NCBI RefSeq assembly: GCF_048773025.1
Contig: NC_133543.1
Span: 6,913,365 to 6,977,364, forward strand
Source of the DNA: Camelus bactrianus
Taxonomy: Eukaryota > Chordata > Mammalia > Artiodactyla > Camelidae
DNA: 64,000 nucleotides
Direction of reading: 5' to 3'
Numbering within the stretch: the first letter of the stretch is position 1; every line of letters starts with the position of its first letter. Positions 10,459 to 23,651 of the stretch are shown here, one piece after another. The position numbers were made by a program, and so were the translations under genes. The notes under the pieces are model-generated. The model saw nothing but the letters and a program-made list of their open reading frames with translations, had not been told where the DNA came from and did no database searches.

Positions 10459-13400
10459 TGCCGGTTTGAAGTTCCTGCAGTTTTCACTGTAAAACCGAGT
10501 TGGAGCTAGTACCTCCCCATATATATGTATGGAGTGGAGTTTGCAACTGAAAAGAAACTTTGTGTTCCCAACAAGCTAGGTGAAGGACGGCTTTCACACA
10601 CACTTATCTCTCAGAACTGAGCATGTGGACAGACGTTGGTTCATCTAGCACAAAGGGAACGGGTTGCAGGAGAAACTTTTACTCTGGTTTCTCAGTCTGT
10701 TTCCTAGTGCCGGTTTGAAGTTCCTGCAGTTTTCACTGTAAAACCGAGTTGGAGCTAGTACCTCCCCATATATATGTAAGGAGTGGACTTTGCAACTGAA
10801 AAGAAACTTTGTGTTCCCAACAAACTAGGTGAAGGACGGCTTTCACACACACTTATCTCTCAGAACTGAGCATGTGGAGAGACGTTCGTTCATCTAGCAC
10901 AAAGGGAACGGGTTGCAGGAGAAACTTTTACTCTGGTTTCTCAGTCTGTTTCCTAGTGCCGGTTTGAAGTTCCTGCAGTTTTCACTGTAAAACCGTGTTG
11001 GAGCAAGCACCTCCCCATATATATGTAAGGAGTGGAGTTTGCAACTGAAAAGAAACTTTGTGTTCCCAACAAGCTAGGTGAAGGACGGCTTTCACACACA
11101 CTTATCTCTCAGAACTGAGCATGTGGAGAGACGTTCGTTCAACTAGCACAAAGGAAACGGGTTGCAGGAGAAACTTTTACTCTGGTTTCTCAGTCTGTTT
11201 CCTAGTGCCGGTTTGAAGTTCCTGCAGTTTTCACTGTAAAACCGAGTTGGAGCTAGTACCTCCCCATATATATGTATGGAGTGGAGTTTGCAACTGAAAA
11301 GAAACTTTGTGTTCCCAACAAGCTAGGTGAAGGACGGCTTTCACACACACTTATCTCTCAGAACTGAGCATGTGGAGAGACGTTCGTTCACCTAGCACAA
11401 AGGGAACGGGTTGCAGGAGAAACTTTTACTCTGGTTTCTCAGTCTGTTTCCTAGTGCCGGTTTGAAGTTCCTGCAGTTTTCACTGTAAAACCGAGTTGGA
11501 GCTAGTACCTCCCCATATATATGTATGGAGTGGAGTTTGCAACTGAAAAGAAACTTTGTGTTCCCAACAAGCTAGGTGAAGGACGGCTTTCACACACACT
11601 TATCTCTCAGAACTGAGCATGTGGAGAGACGTTCGTTCACCTAGCACAAAGGGAACGGGTTGCAGGAGAAACTTTTACTCTGGTTTCTCAGTCTGTTTCC
11701 TAGTGCCGGTTTGAAGTTCCTGCAGTTTTCACTGTAAAACCGAGTTGGAGCTAGTACCTCCCCATATATATGTATGGAGTGGAGTTTGCAACTGAAAAGA
11801 AACTTTGTGTTCCCAACAAGCTAGGTGAAGGACGGCTTTCACACACACTTATCTCTCAGAACTGAGCATGTGGACAGACGTTGGTTCATCTAGCACAAAG
11901 GGAACGGGTTGCAGGAGAAACTTTTACTCTGGTTTCTCAGTCTGTTTCCTAGTGCCGGTTTGAAGTTCCTGCAGTTTTCACTGTAAAACCGAGTTGGAGC
12001 AAGCACCTCCCCATATATATGTAAGGAGTGGACTTTGCAACTGAAAAGAAACTTTGTGTTCCCAACAAGCTAGGTGAAGGACGGCTTTCACACACACTTA
12101 TCTCTCAGAACTGAGCATGTGGAGAGACGTTCGTTCATCTAGCACAAAGGGAACGGGTTGCAGGAGAAACTTTTATTCTGGTTTCTCAGTCTGTTTCCTA
12201 GTGCCGGTTTGAAGTTCCTGCAGTTTTCACTGTAAAACCGAGTTGGAGCTAGTACCTCCCCTTATATATGAATGGAGTGGAGTTTGCAACTGAAAAGAAA
12301 CTTTGTGTTCCCAACAAGCTAGGTGAAGGACGGCTTTCACACACACTTATCTCTCAGAACTGAGTATGTGGAGAGACGTTCGTTCATCTAGCACAAAGGG
12401 AACGGGTTGCAGGAGAAACTTTTACTCTGGTTTCTCAGTCTGTTTCCTAGTGCCGGTTTGAAGTTCCTGCAGTTTTCACTGTAAAACCGGGTTGGAGCTA
12501 CTGCCTCCCCTTATATATGAATGGAGTGGACTTTGCAACTGAAAAGAAACTTTGTGTTCCCAACAAGCTAGGTGAAGGACGGCTTTCACACACACTTATC
12601 TCTCAGAACTGAGCATGTGGAGAGACGTTCGTTCAACTAGCCCAAAGGGAACGGGTTGCAGGAGAAACTTTTACTCTGGTTTCTCAGTCTGTTTCCTAGT
12701 GCCGGTTTGAAGTTCCTGCAGTTTTCACTGTAAAACCGAGTTGGAGCTAGTACCTCCCCATATATATGTATGGAGTGGAGTTTGCAACTGAAAAGAAACT
12801 TTGTGTTCCCAACAAGCTAGGTGAAGGACGGCTTTCACACACACTTATCTCTCAGAACTGAGCATGTGGAGAGACGTTCGTTCACCTAGCACAAAGGGAA
12901 CGGGTTGCAGGAGAAACTTTTACTCTGGTTTCTCAGTCTGTTTCCTAGTGCCGGTTTGAAGTTCCTGCAGTTTTCACTGTAAAACCGGGTTGGAGCTAGT
13001 ACCTCCCCTTATATATGAATGGAGTGGAGTTTGCAACTGAAAAGAAACTTTGTGTTCCCAACAAGCTAGGTGAAGGACGGCTTTCACGCACACTTATCTC
13101 TCAGAACTGAGCATGTGGAGAGACGTTCGTTCATCTAGCACAAAGGGAACGGGTTGCAGGAGAAACTTTTACTCTGGTTTCTCAGTCTGTTTCCTAGTGC
13201 CGGTTTGAAGTTCCTGCAGTTTTCACTGTAAAACCGAGTTGGAGCTAGTACCTCCCCATATATATGTATGGAGTGGAGTTTGCAACTGAAAAGAAACTTT
13301 GTGTTCCCAACAAGCTAGGTGAAGGACGGCTTTCACACACACTTATCTCTCAGAACTGAGCATGTGGAGAGACGTTCGTTCATCTAGCACAAAGGGAACG

Positions 13401-14691
13401 GGTTGCAGGAGAAACTTTTACTCTGGTTTCTCAGTCTGTTTCCTAGTGCCGGTTTGAAGTTCCTGCAGTTTTCACTGTAAAACCGAGTTGGAGCTAGTAC
13501 CTCCCCATATATATGTATGGAGTGGAGTTTGCAACTGAAAAGAAACTTTGTGTTCCCAACAAACTAGGTGAAGGACGGCTTTCACACACACTTATCTCTC
13601 AGAACTGAGCATGTGGAGAGACGTTCGTTCACCTAGCACAAAGGGAACGGGTTGCAGGAGAAACTTTTACTCTGGTTTCTCAGTCTGTTTCCTAGTGCCG
13701 GTTTGAAGTTCCTGCAGTTTTCACTGTAAAACCAGGTTGGAGCTACTACCTCCCCATATATATGTATGGAGTGGAGTTTGCAACTGAAAAGAAACTTTGT
13801 GTTCCCAACAAGCTAGGTGAAGGACGGCTTTCACACACACTTATCTCTCAGAACTGAGCATGTGGAGAGACGTTCGTTCATCTAGCACAAAGGGAACGGG
13901 TTGCAGGAGAAACTTTTACTCTGGTTTCTCAGTCTGTTTCCTAGTGCCGGTTTGAAGTTCCTGCAGTTTTCACTGTAAAACCGAGTTGGAGCTAGTACCT
14001 CCCCATATATATGTATGGAGTGGAGTTTGCAACTGAAAAGAAACTTTGTGTTCCCAACAAACTAGGTGAAGGACGGCTTTCACACACACTTATCTCTCAG
14101 AACTGAGCATGTGGAGAGACGTTCGTTCATCTAGCACAAAGGGAACGGGTTGCAGGAGAAACTTTTACTCTGGTTTCTCAGTCTGTTTCCTAGTGCCGGT
14201 TTGAAGTTCCTGCAGTTTTCACTGTAAAACCGTGTTGGAGCAAGCACCTCCCCATATATATGTAAGGAGTGGAGTTTGCAACTGAAAAGAAACTTTGTGT
14301 TCCCAACAAGCTAAGTGAAGGACGGCTTTCACACACACTTATCTCTCAGAACTGAGCATGTGGAGAGACGTTCGTTCACCTAGCACAAAGGGAACGGGAT
14401 GCAGGAGAAACTTTTACTCTGGTTTCTCAGTCTGTTTCCTAGTGCCGGTTTGAAGTTCCTGCAGTTTTCACTGTAAAACCGAGTTGGAGCTAGTACCTCC
14501 CCATATATATGTATGGAGTGGAGTTTGCAACTGAAAAGAAACTTTGTGTTCCCAACAAGCTAGGTGAAGGACGGCTTTCACGCACACTTATCTCTCAGAA
14601 CTGAGCATGTGGAGAGACGTTCGTTCATCTAGCACAAAGGGAACGGGTTGCAGGAGAAACTTTTACTCTGGTTTCTCAGTCTGTTTCCTAG
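10459..14691 (+). repeat. 17-unit block, copy 2 (4233 bp)
   Basis: This block repeats 5728-9960 unit for unit at an offset of 4731 bp. Rare shared markers include gagtatgtgg (12362), the caactagccc type B unit (12451), ccaggttgg (unit 13696) and ctaagtg with gggatgcagg (unit 14194). At the four sites where I saw differences, this copy has the majority base, so those changes probably arose in copy 1. Similarity stops at 14692, where a type B unit follows instead of ggacagac. Confidence 0.93.
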
Positions 14692-16185
14692 TGCCGGTTT
14701 GAAGTTCCTGCAGTTTTCACTGTAAAACCGGGTTGGAGCTACTACCTCCCCTTATATATGTATGGAGTGGAGTTTGCAACTGAAAAGAAACTTTGTGTTC
14801 CCAACAAGCTAGGTGAAGGACGGCTTTCACACACACTTATCTCTCAGAACTGAGCATGTGGAGAGACGTTCGTTCATCTAGCACAAAGGGAACGGGTTGC
14901 AGGAGAAACTTTTACTCTGGTTTCTCAGTCTGTTTCCTAGTGCCGGTTTGAAGTTCCTGCAGTTTTCACTGTAAAACCGAGTTGGAGCTAGTACCTCCCC
15001 ATATATATGTATGGAGTGGAGTTTGCAACTGAAAAGAAACTTTGTGTTCCCAACAAGCTAGGTGAAGGACGGCTTTCACACACACTTATCTCTCAGAACT
15101 GAGCATGTGGACAGACGTTGGTTCATCTAGCACAAAGGGAACGGGTTGCAGGAGAAACTTTTACTCTGGTTTCTCAGTCTGTTTCCTAGTGCCGGTTTGA
15201 AGTTCCTGCAGTTTTCACTGTAAAACCGAGTTGGAGCAAGCACCTCCCCATATATATGTAAGGAGTGGACTTTGCAACTGAAAAGAAACTTTGTGTTCCC
15301 AACAAGCTAGGTGAAGGACGGCTTTCACACACACTTATCTCTCAGAACTGAGCATGTGGAGAGACGTTCGTTCATCTAGCACAAAGGGAACGGGTTGCAG
15401 GAGAAACTTTTATTCTGGTTTCTCAGTCTGTTTCCTAGTGCCGGTTTGAAGTTCCTGCAGTTTTCACTGTAAAACCGAGTTGGAGCTAGTACCTCCCCAT
15501 ATATATGTATGGAGTGGAGTTTGCAACTGAAAAGAAACTTTGTGTTCCCAACAAACTAGGTGAAGGACGGCTTTCACACACACTTATCTCTCAGAACTGA
15601 GCATGTGGACAGACGTTGGTTCATCTAGCACAAAGGGAACGGGTTGCAGGAGAAACTTTTACTCTGGTTTCTCAGTCTGTTTCCTAGTGCCGGTTTGAAG
15701 TTCCTGCAGTTTTCACTGTAAAACCGAGTTGGAGCAAGCACCTCCCCATATATATGTAAGGAGTGGACTTTGCAACTGAAAAGAAACTTTGTGTTCTCAA
15801 CAAGCTAGGTGAAGGACGGCTTTCACACACACTTATCTCTCAGAACTGAGCATGTGGAGAGACGTTCGTTCAACTAGCACAAAGGAAACGGGGTGCAGGA
15901 GAAACTTTTATTCTGGTTTCTCAGTCTGTTTCCTAGTGCCGGTTTGAAGTTCCTGCAGTTTTCACTGTAAAACTGAGTTGGAGCTAGTACCTCCCCATAT
16001 ATATGTATGGAGTGGAGTTTGCAACTGAAAAGAAACTTTGTGTTCCCAACAAGCTAGGTGAAGGACGGCTTTCACACACACTTATCTCTCAGAACTGAGC
16101 ATGTGGAGAGACGTTCGTTCACCTAGCACAAAGGGAACGGGATGCAGGAGAAACTTTTACTCTGGTTTCTCAGTCTGTTTCCTAG
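14692..16185 (+). repeat. 6 units mixing type B and type D markers
   Basis: The order is a type B unit with an A-like gtatgg end (14692), ggacagac (14941), gcaagcacc with gtaaggagtggac and tattctgg (15190), ggacagac combined with aaactagg (15439), gcaagcacc with gttctcaac and aaaggaaac (15688), and aactgag with gggatgcagg (15937). The D pair occurs twice at a 2-unit period. Combinations such as ggacagac with aaactagg look recombinant. Confidence 0.8.
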
Positions 16186-17679
16186 TGCCGGTTTGAAGTT
16201 CCTGCAGTTTTCACTGTAAAACCGAGTTGGAGCTAGTACCTCCCCATATATATGTATGGAGTGGAGTTTGCAACTGAAAAGAAACTTTGTGTTCCCAACA
16301 AGCTAGGTGAAGGACGGCTTTCACGCACACTTATCTCTCAGAACTGAGCATGTGGAGAGACGTTCGTTCATCTAGCACAAAGGGAACGGGTTGCAGGAGA
16401 AACTTTTACTCTGGTTTCTCAGTCTGTTTCCTAGTGCCGGTTTGAAGTTCCTGCAGTTTTCACTGTAAAACCGGGTTGGAGCTACTACCTCCCCATATAT
16501 ATGTATGGAGTGGAGTTTGCAACTGAAAAGAAACTTTGTGTTCCCAACAAGCTAGGTGAAGGACGGCTTTCACACACACTTATCTCTCAGAACGGAGCTT
16601 GTGGAGAGACGTTCGTTCACCTAGCACAAAGGGAACGGGTTGCAGGAGAAACTTTTACTCTGGTTTCTCAGTCTGTTTCCTAGTGCAGGTTTGAAGTTCC
16701 TGCAGTTTTCACTGTAAAACCGAGTTGGAGCTAGTACCTCCCCATATATATGTATGGAGTGGAGTTTGCAACTGAAAAGAAACTTTGTGTTCCCAACAAA
16801 CTAGGTGAAGGACGGCTTTCACACACACTTATCTCTCAGAACTGAGCATGTGGAGAGACGTTCGTTCACCTAGCACAAAGGGAACGGGTTGCAGGAGAAA
16901 CTTTTACTCTGGTTTCTCAGTCTGTTTCCTAGTGCCGGTTTGAAGTTCCTGCAGTTTTCACTGTAAAACCGGGTTGGAGCTACTGCCTCCCCTTATATAT
17001 GAATGGAGTGGAGTTTGCAACTGAAAAGAAACTTTGTGTTCCCAACAAGCTAGGTGAAGGACGGCTTTCACACACACTTATCTCTCAGAACTGAGCATGT
17101 GGAGAGACGTTCGTTCATCTAGCACAAAGGGAACGGGTTGCAGGAGAAACTTTTACTCTGGTTTCTCAGTCTGTTTCCTAGTGCCGGTTTGAAGTTCCTG
17201 CAGTTTTCACTGTAAAACCGAGTTGGAGCTAGTACCTCCCCATATATATGTATGGAGTGGAGTTTGCAACTGAAAAGAAACTTTGTGTTCCCAACAAACT
17301 AGGTGAAGGACGGCTTTCACACACACTTATCTCTCAGAACTGAGCATGTGGAGAGACGTTCGTTCATCTAGCACAAAGGGAACGGGTTGCAGGAGAAACT
17401 TTTACTCTGGTTTCTCAGTCTGTTTCCTAGTGCCGGTTTGAAGTTCCTGCAGTTTTCACTGTAAAACCGTGTTGGAGCAAGCACCTCCCCATATATATGT
17501 AAGGAGGGGAGTTTGCAACTGAAAAGAAACTTTGTGTTCCCAACAAGCTAGGTGAAGGACGGCTTTCACACACACTTATCTCTCAGAACTGAGCATGTGG
17601 AGAGACGTTCGTTCACCTAGCACAAAGGGAACGGGATGCAGGAGAAACTTTTACTCTGGTTTCTCAGTCTGTTTCCTAG
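16186..17679 (+). repeat. 6-unit pattern, copy a
   Basis: The order is a cacgcac unit, a gggttgg unit, an aaactagg/cacctag unit, a second gggttgg unit, an aaactagg/catctag unit and a type C unit with gggatgcagg. Units 17680-19169 follow the same plan, and 12949-14442 in the 17-unit block is closely related. The second unit (16435) also has aacggagc, which opens a 60-codon frame. Confidence 0.8.
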
Positions 17680-19169
17680 TGCCGGTTTGAAGTTCCTGCA
17701 GTTTTCACTGTAAAACCGAGTTGGAGCTAGTACCTCCCCATATATATGTATGGAGTGGAGTTTGCAACTGAAAAGAAACTTTGTGTTCCCAACAAGCTAG
17801 GTGAAGGACGGCTTTCACGCACACTTATCTCTCAGAACTGAGCATGTGGAGAGACGTTCGTTCATCTAGCACAAAGGGAACGGGTTGCAGGAGAAACTTT
17901 TACTCTGGTTTCTCAGTCTGTTTCCTAGTGCCGGTTTGAAGTTCCTGCAGTTTTCACTGTAAAACCGGGTTGGAGCTACTACCTCCCCTTATATATGAAT
18001 GGAGTGGAGTTTGCAACTGAAAAATCTTTGTGTTCCCAACAAGCTAGGTGAAGGACGGCTTTCACACACACTTATCTCTCAGAACTGAGCATGTGGAGAG
18101 ACGTTCGTTCATCTAGCACAAAGGGAACGGGTTGCAGGAGAAACTTTTACTCTGGTTTCTCAGTCTGTTTCCTAGTGCCGGTTTGAAGTTCCTGCAGTTT
18201 TCACTGTAAAACCGAGTTGGAGCTAGTACCTCCCCATATATATGTATGGAGTGGAGTTTGCAACTGAAAAGAAACTTTGTGTTCCCAACAAACTAGGTGA
18301 AGGACGGCTTTCACACACACTTATCTCTCAGAACTGAGCATGTGGAGAGACGTTCGTTCACCTAGCACAAAGGGAACGGGTTGCAGGAGAAACTTTTACT
18401 CTGGTTTCTCAGTCTGTTTCCTAGTGCCGGTTTGAAGTTCCTGCAGTTTTCACTGTAAAACCAGGTTGGAGCTACTACCTCCCCTTATATATGAATGGAG
18501 TGGAGTTTGCAACTGAAAAATCTTTGTGTTCCCAACAAGCTAGGTGAAGGACGGCTTTCACACACACTTATCTCTCAGAACTGAGCATGTGGAGAGACGT
18601 TCGTTCATCTAGCACAAAGGGAACGGGTTGCAGGAGAAACTTTTACTCTGGTTTCTCAGTCTGTTTCCTAGTGCCGGTTTGAAGTTCCTGCAGTTTTCAC
18701 TGTAAAACCGAGTTGGAGCTAGTACCTCCCCATATATATGTATGGAGTGGAGTTTGCAACTGAAAAGAAACTTTGTGTTCCCAACAAACTAGGTGAAGGA
18801 CGGCTTTCACACACACTTATCTCTCAGAACTGAGCATGTGGAGAGACGTTCGTTCATCTAGCACAAAGGGAACGGGTTGCAGGAGAAACTTTTACTCTGG
18901 TTTCTCAGTCTGTTTCCTAGTGCCGGTTTGAAGTTCCTGCAGTTTTCACTGTAAAACCGTGTTGGAGCAAGCACCTCCCCATATATATGTAAGGAGTGGA
19001 GTTTGCAACTGAAAAGAAACTTTGTGTTCCCAACAAGCTAGGTGAAGGACGGCTTTCACACACACTTATCTCTCAGAACTGAGCATGTGGAGAGACGTTC
19101 GTTCAACTAGCACAAAGGAAACGGGTTGCAGGAGAAACTTTTACTCTGGTTTCTCAGTCTGTTTCCTAG
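17680..19169 (+). repeat. 6-unit pattern, copy b, with two 2-bp deletions
   Basis: This follows the plan of 16186-17679: cacgcac, type B, aaactagg/cacctag, type B-like, aaactagg/catctag, type C. Both B-like units (17929 and 18425) carry ctgaaaaatctttg in place of ctgaaaagaaactttg, a 2-bp loss plus a substitution, at about 18017-18030 and 18513-18526. The copy is therefore 1490 bp rather than 1494. The final type C unit carries caactag with aaaggaaac instead of cacctag with gggatg. Confidence 0.82.
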
Positions 19170-21410
19170 TGCCGGTTTGAAGTTCCTGCAGTTTTCACTG
19201 TAAAACCGAGTTGGAGCTAGTACCTCCCCATATATATGTATGGAGTGGAGTTTGCAACTGAAAAGAAACTATGTGTTCCCAACAAGCTAGGTGAAGGACG
19301 GCTTTCACACACACTTATCTCTCAGAACTGAGCATGTGGAGAGATGTTCGTTCACCTAGCACAAAGGGAACGGGTTGCAGGAGAAACTTTTACTCTGGTT
19401 TCTCAGTCTGTTTCCTAGAGCCGGTTTGAAGTTCCTGCAGTTTTCACTGTAAAACCGAGTTGGAGCTAGTACCTCCCCATATATATGTATGGAGTGGAGT
19501 TTGCAACTGAAAAGAAACTTTGTGTTCCCAACAAGCTAGGTGAAGGACGGCTTTCACACACACTTATCTCGCAGAATTGAGCATGTGTAGAGACGTTCGT
19601 TCATCTAGCACAAAGGGAACGGGTTGCAGGAGAAACTTTTACTCTGGTTTCTCAGTCTGTTTCCTAGTGCCGGTTTGAAGTTCCTGCAGTTTTCACTGTA
19701 AAACCGAGTTGGAGCTAGTACCTCCCCATATATATGTATGGAGTGGAGTTTGCAACTGAAAAGAAACTTTGTGTTCCCAACAAGCTAGGTGAAGGACGGC
19801 TTTCACACACACTTATCTCTCAGAACGGAGCATGTGGAGAGACGTTCGTTCACCTAGCACAAAGTGAACGGGTTGCAGGAGAAACTTTTACTCTGGTTTC
19901 TCAGTCTGTTTCCTAGTGCCGGTTTGAAGTTCCTGCAGTTTTCACTGTAAAACCGAGTTGGAGCTAGTACCTCCCCATATATATGTATGAAGTGGAGTTT
20001 GCAACTGAAAAGAAACTTTGTGTTCCCAACAAGCTAGGTGAAGGACGGCTTTCACACACACTTATCTCTCAGAACTGAGCATGTGGAGAGACGTTCGTTC
20101 ACCTAGCACAAAGGGAACGGGTTGCAGGAGAAACTTTTACTCTGGTTTCTCAGTCTGTTTCCTAGTGCCGGTTTGAAGTTCCTGCAGTTTTCACTGTAAA
20201 ACCGAGTTGGAGCTAGTACCTCCCCATATATATGTATGGAGTGGAGTTTGCAACTGAAAAGAAACTTTGTGTTCCCAACAAACTAGGTGAAGGACGGCTT
20301 TCACACACACTTATCTCTCAGAACTGAGCATGTGGAGAGACGTTCGTTCATCTAGCACAAAGGGAACGGGTTGCAGGAGAAACTTTTACTCTGGTTTCTC
20401 AGTCTGTTTCCTAGTGCCGGTTTGAAGTTCCTGCAGTTTTCACTGTAAAACCGTGTTGGAGCAAGCACCTCCCCATATATATGTAAGGAGTGGAGTTTGC
20501 AACTGAAAAGAAACTTTGTGTTCCCAACAAGCTAGGTGAAGGACGGCTTTCACACACACTTATCTCTCAGAACTGAGCATGTGGAGAGACGTTCGTTCAA
20601 CTAGCACAAAGGAAACGGGTTGCAGGAGAAACTTTTACTCTGGTTTCTCAGTCTGTTTCCTAGTGCCGGTTTGAAGTTCCTGCAGTTTTCACTGTAAAAC
20701 CGAGTTGGAGCTAGTACCTCCCCATATATATGTATGGAGTGGAGTTTGCAACTGAAAAGAAACTTTGTGTTCCCAACAAGCTAGGTGAAGGACGGCTTTC
20801 ACACACACTTATCTCTCAGAACTGAGCATGTGGAGAGACGTTCGTTCACCTAGCACAAAGGGAACGGGTTGCAGGAGAAACTTTTACTCTGGTTTCTCAG
20901 TCTGTTTCCTAGTGCCGGTTTGAAGTTCCTGCAGTTTTCACTGTAAAACCGAGTTGGAGCTAGTACCTCCCCATATATATGTATGGATTGGAGTTTGCAA
21001 CTGAAAAGAAACTTTGTGTTCCCAACAAGCTAGGTGAAGGACGGCTTTCACACACACTTATCTCTCAGAACTGAGCATGTGGAGAGACGTTCGTTCACCT
21101 AGCACAAAGGGAACGGGTTGCAGGAGAAACTTTTACTCTGGTTTCTCAGTCTGTTTCCTAGTGCCGGTTTGAAGTTCCTGCAGTTTTCACTGTAAAACCG
21201 AGTTGGAGCTAGTACCTCCCCATATATATGTATGGAGTGGAGTTTGCAACTGAAAAGAAACTTTGTGTTCCCAACAAGCTAGGTGAAGGACGGCTTTCAC
21301 ACACACTTATCTCTCAGAACTGAGCATGTGGAGAGACGTTCGTTCAACTAGCACAAAGGAAACGGGTTGCAGGAGAAACTTTTACTCTGGTTTCTCAGTC
21401 TGTTTCCTAG
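19170..21410 (+). repeat. 9-unit pattern, copy 1 (2241 bp)
   Basis: The first three units have very distinctive markers: actatgtg with gatgttc (19170), agagccgg with tcgcag and gtgtagag (19419), and aaagtgaac (19668). They are followed by gaagtgg (19917), aaactagg, type C, plain, ggattgg and caactag/aaaggaaac units. The first markers recur exactly 2241 bp (9 x 249) later. Unit 19668 also has aacggag and so an open 60-codon frame. Confidence 0.85.
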
Positions 21411-23651
21411 TGCCGGTTTGAAGTTCCTGCAGTTTTCACTGTAAAACCGAGTTGGAGCTAGTACCTCCCCATATATATGTATGGAGTGGAGTTTGCAACT
21501 GAAAAGAAACTATGTGTTCCCAACAAGCTAGGTGAAGGACGGCTTTCACACACACTTATCTCTCAGAACTGAGCATGTGGAGAGATGTTCGTTCACCTAG
21601 CACAAAGGGAACGGGTTGCAGGAGAAACTTTTACTCTGGTTTCTCAGTCTGTTTCCTAGAGCCGGTTTGAAGTTCCTGCAGTTTTCACTGTAAAACCGAG
21701 TTGGAGCTAGTACCTCCCAATATATATGTATGGAGTGGAGTTTGCAACTGAAAAGAAACTTTGTGTTCCCAACAAGCTAGGTGAAGGACGGCTTTCACAC
21801 ACACTTATCTCGCAGAACTGAGCATGTGTAGAGACGTTCGTTCATCTAGCACAAAGGGAACGGGTTGCAGGAGAAACTTTTACTCTGGTTTCTCAGTCTG
21901 TTTCCTAGTGCCGGTTTGAAGTTCCTGCAGTTTTCACTGTAAAACCGAGTTGGAGCTAGTACCTCCCCATATATATGTATGGAGTGGAGTTTGCAACTGA
22001 AAAGAAACTTTGTGTTCCCAACAAGCTAGGTGAAGGACGGCTTTCACACACACTTATCTCTCAGAACTGAGCATGTGGAGAGACGTTCGTTCACGTAGCA
22101 CAAAGTGAACGGGTTGCAGGAGAAACTTTTACTCTGGTTTCTCAGTCTGTTTCCTAGTGCCGGTTTGAAGTTCCTGCAGTTTTCACTGTAAAACCGAGTT
22201 GGAGCTAGTACCTCCCCATATATATGTATGAAGTGGAGTTTGCAACTGAAAAGAAACTTTGTGTTCCCAAAAAGCTAGGTGAAGGACGGCTTTCACACAC
22301 ACTTATCTCTCAGAACTGAGCATGTGGAGAGACGTTCGTTCATCTAGCACAAAGGGAACGGGTTGCAGGAGAAACTTTTACTCTGGTTTCTCAGTCTGTT
22401 TCCTAGTGCCGGTTTGAAGTTCCTGCAGTTTTCACTGTAAAACCGGGTTGGAGCTACTGCCTCCCCTTATATATGAATGGAGTGGAGTTTGCAACTGAAA
22501 AGAAACTTTGTGTTCCCAACAAGCTAGGTGAAGGACGGCTTTCACACACACTTATCTCTCAGAACTGAGCATGTGGAGAGACGTTCGTTCATCTAGCCCA
22601 AAGGGAACGGGTTGCAGGAGAAACTTTTACTCTGGTTTCTCAGTCTGTTTCCTAGTGCCGGTTTGAAGTTCCTGCAGTTTTCACTGTAAAACCGAGTTGG
22701 AGTTAGTACCTCCCCATATATATGTATGGAGTGGAGTTTGCAACTGAAAAGAAACTTTGTGTTCCCAACAAGCTAGGTGAAGGACGGCTTTCACACACAC
22801 TTATCTCTCAGAACTGAGCATGTGGAGAGACGTTCGTTCATCTAGCACAAAGGGAACGGGTTGCAGGAGAAACTTTTACTCTGGTTTCTCAGTCTGTTTC
22901 CTAGTGCCGGTTTGAAGTTCCTGCAGTTTTCACTGTAAAACCGAGTTGGAGCTAGTACCTCCCCATATATATGTATGGAGTGGAGTTTGCAACTGAAAAG
23001 AAACTTTGTGTTCCCAACAAGCTAGGTGAAGGACGGCTTTCACACACACTTATCTCTCAGAACTGAGCATGTGGAGAGACGTTCGTTCACCTAGCACAAA
23101 GGGAACGGGTTGCAGGAGAAACTTTTACTCTGGTTTCTCAGTCTGTTTCCTAGTGCCGGTTTGAAGTTCCTGCAGTTTTCACTGTAAAACCGAGTTGGAG
23201 CTAGTACCTCCCCATATATATGTATGGATTGGAGTTTGCAACTGAAAAGAAACTTTGTGTTCCCAACAAGCTAGGTGAAGGACGGCTTTCACACACACTT
23301 ATCTCTCAGAACTGAGCATGTGGAGAGACGTTCGTTCACCTAGCACAAAGGGAACGGGTTGCAGGAGAAACTTTTACTCTGGTTTCTCAGTCTGTTTCCT
23401 AGTGCCGGTTTGAAGTTCCTGCAGTTTTCACTGTAAAACCGAGTTGGAGCTAGTACCTCCCCATATATATGTATGGAGTGGAGTTTGCAACTGAAAAGAA
23501 ACTTTGTGTTCCCAACAAGCTAGGTGAAGGACGGCTTTCACACACACTTATCTCTCAGAACTGAGCATGTGGAGAGACGTTCGTTCATCTAGCACAAAGG
23601 GAACGGGTTGCAGGAGAAACTTTTACTCTGGTTTCTCAGTCTGTTTCCTAG
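21411..23651 (+). repeat. 9-unit pattern, copy 2 (2241 bp)
   Basis: This repeats the actatgtg/gatgttc, agagccgg/gtgtagag, aaagtgaac and gaagtgg series of 19170 onward, and the plain plus ggattgg pair near the end. The middle differs: a type B unit with ctagccc stands at 22407 and gagttagtacc at 22656, where copy 1 has aaactagg and type C. It is therefore a mosaic rather than a clean duplicate. Confidence 0.8.
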
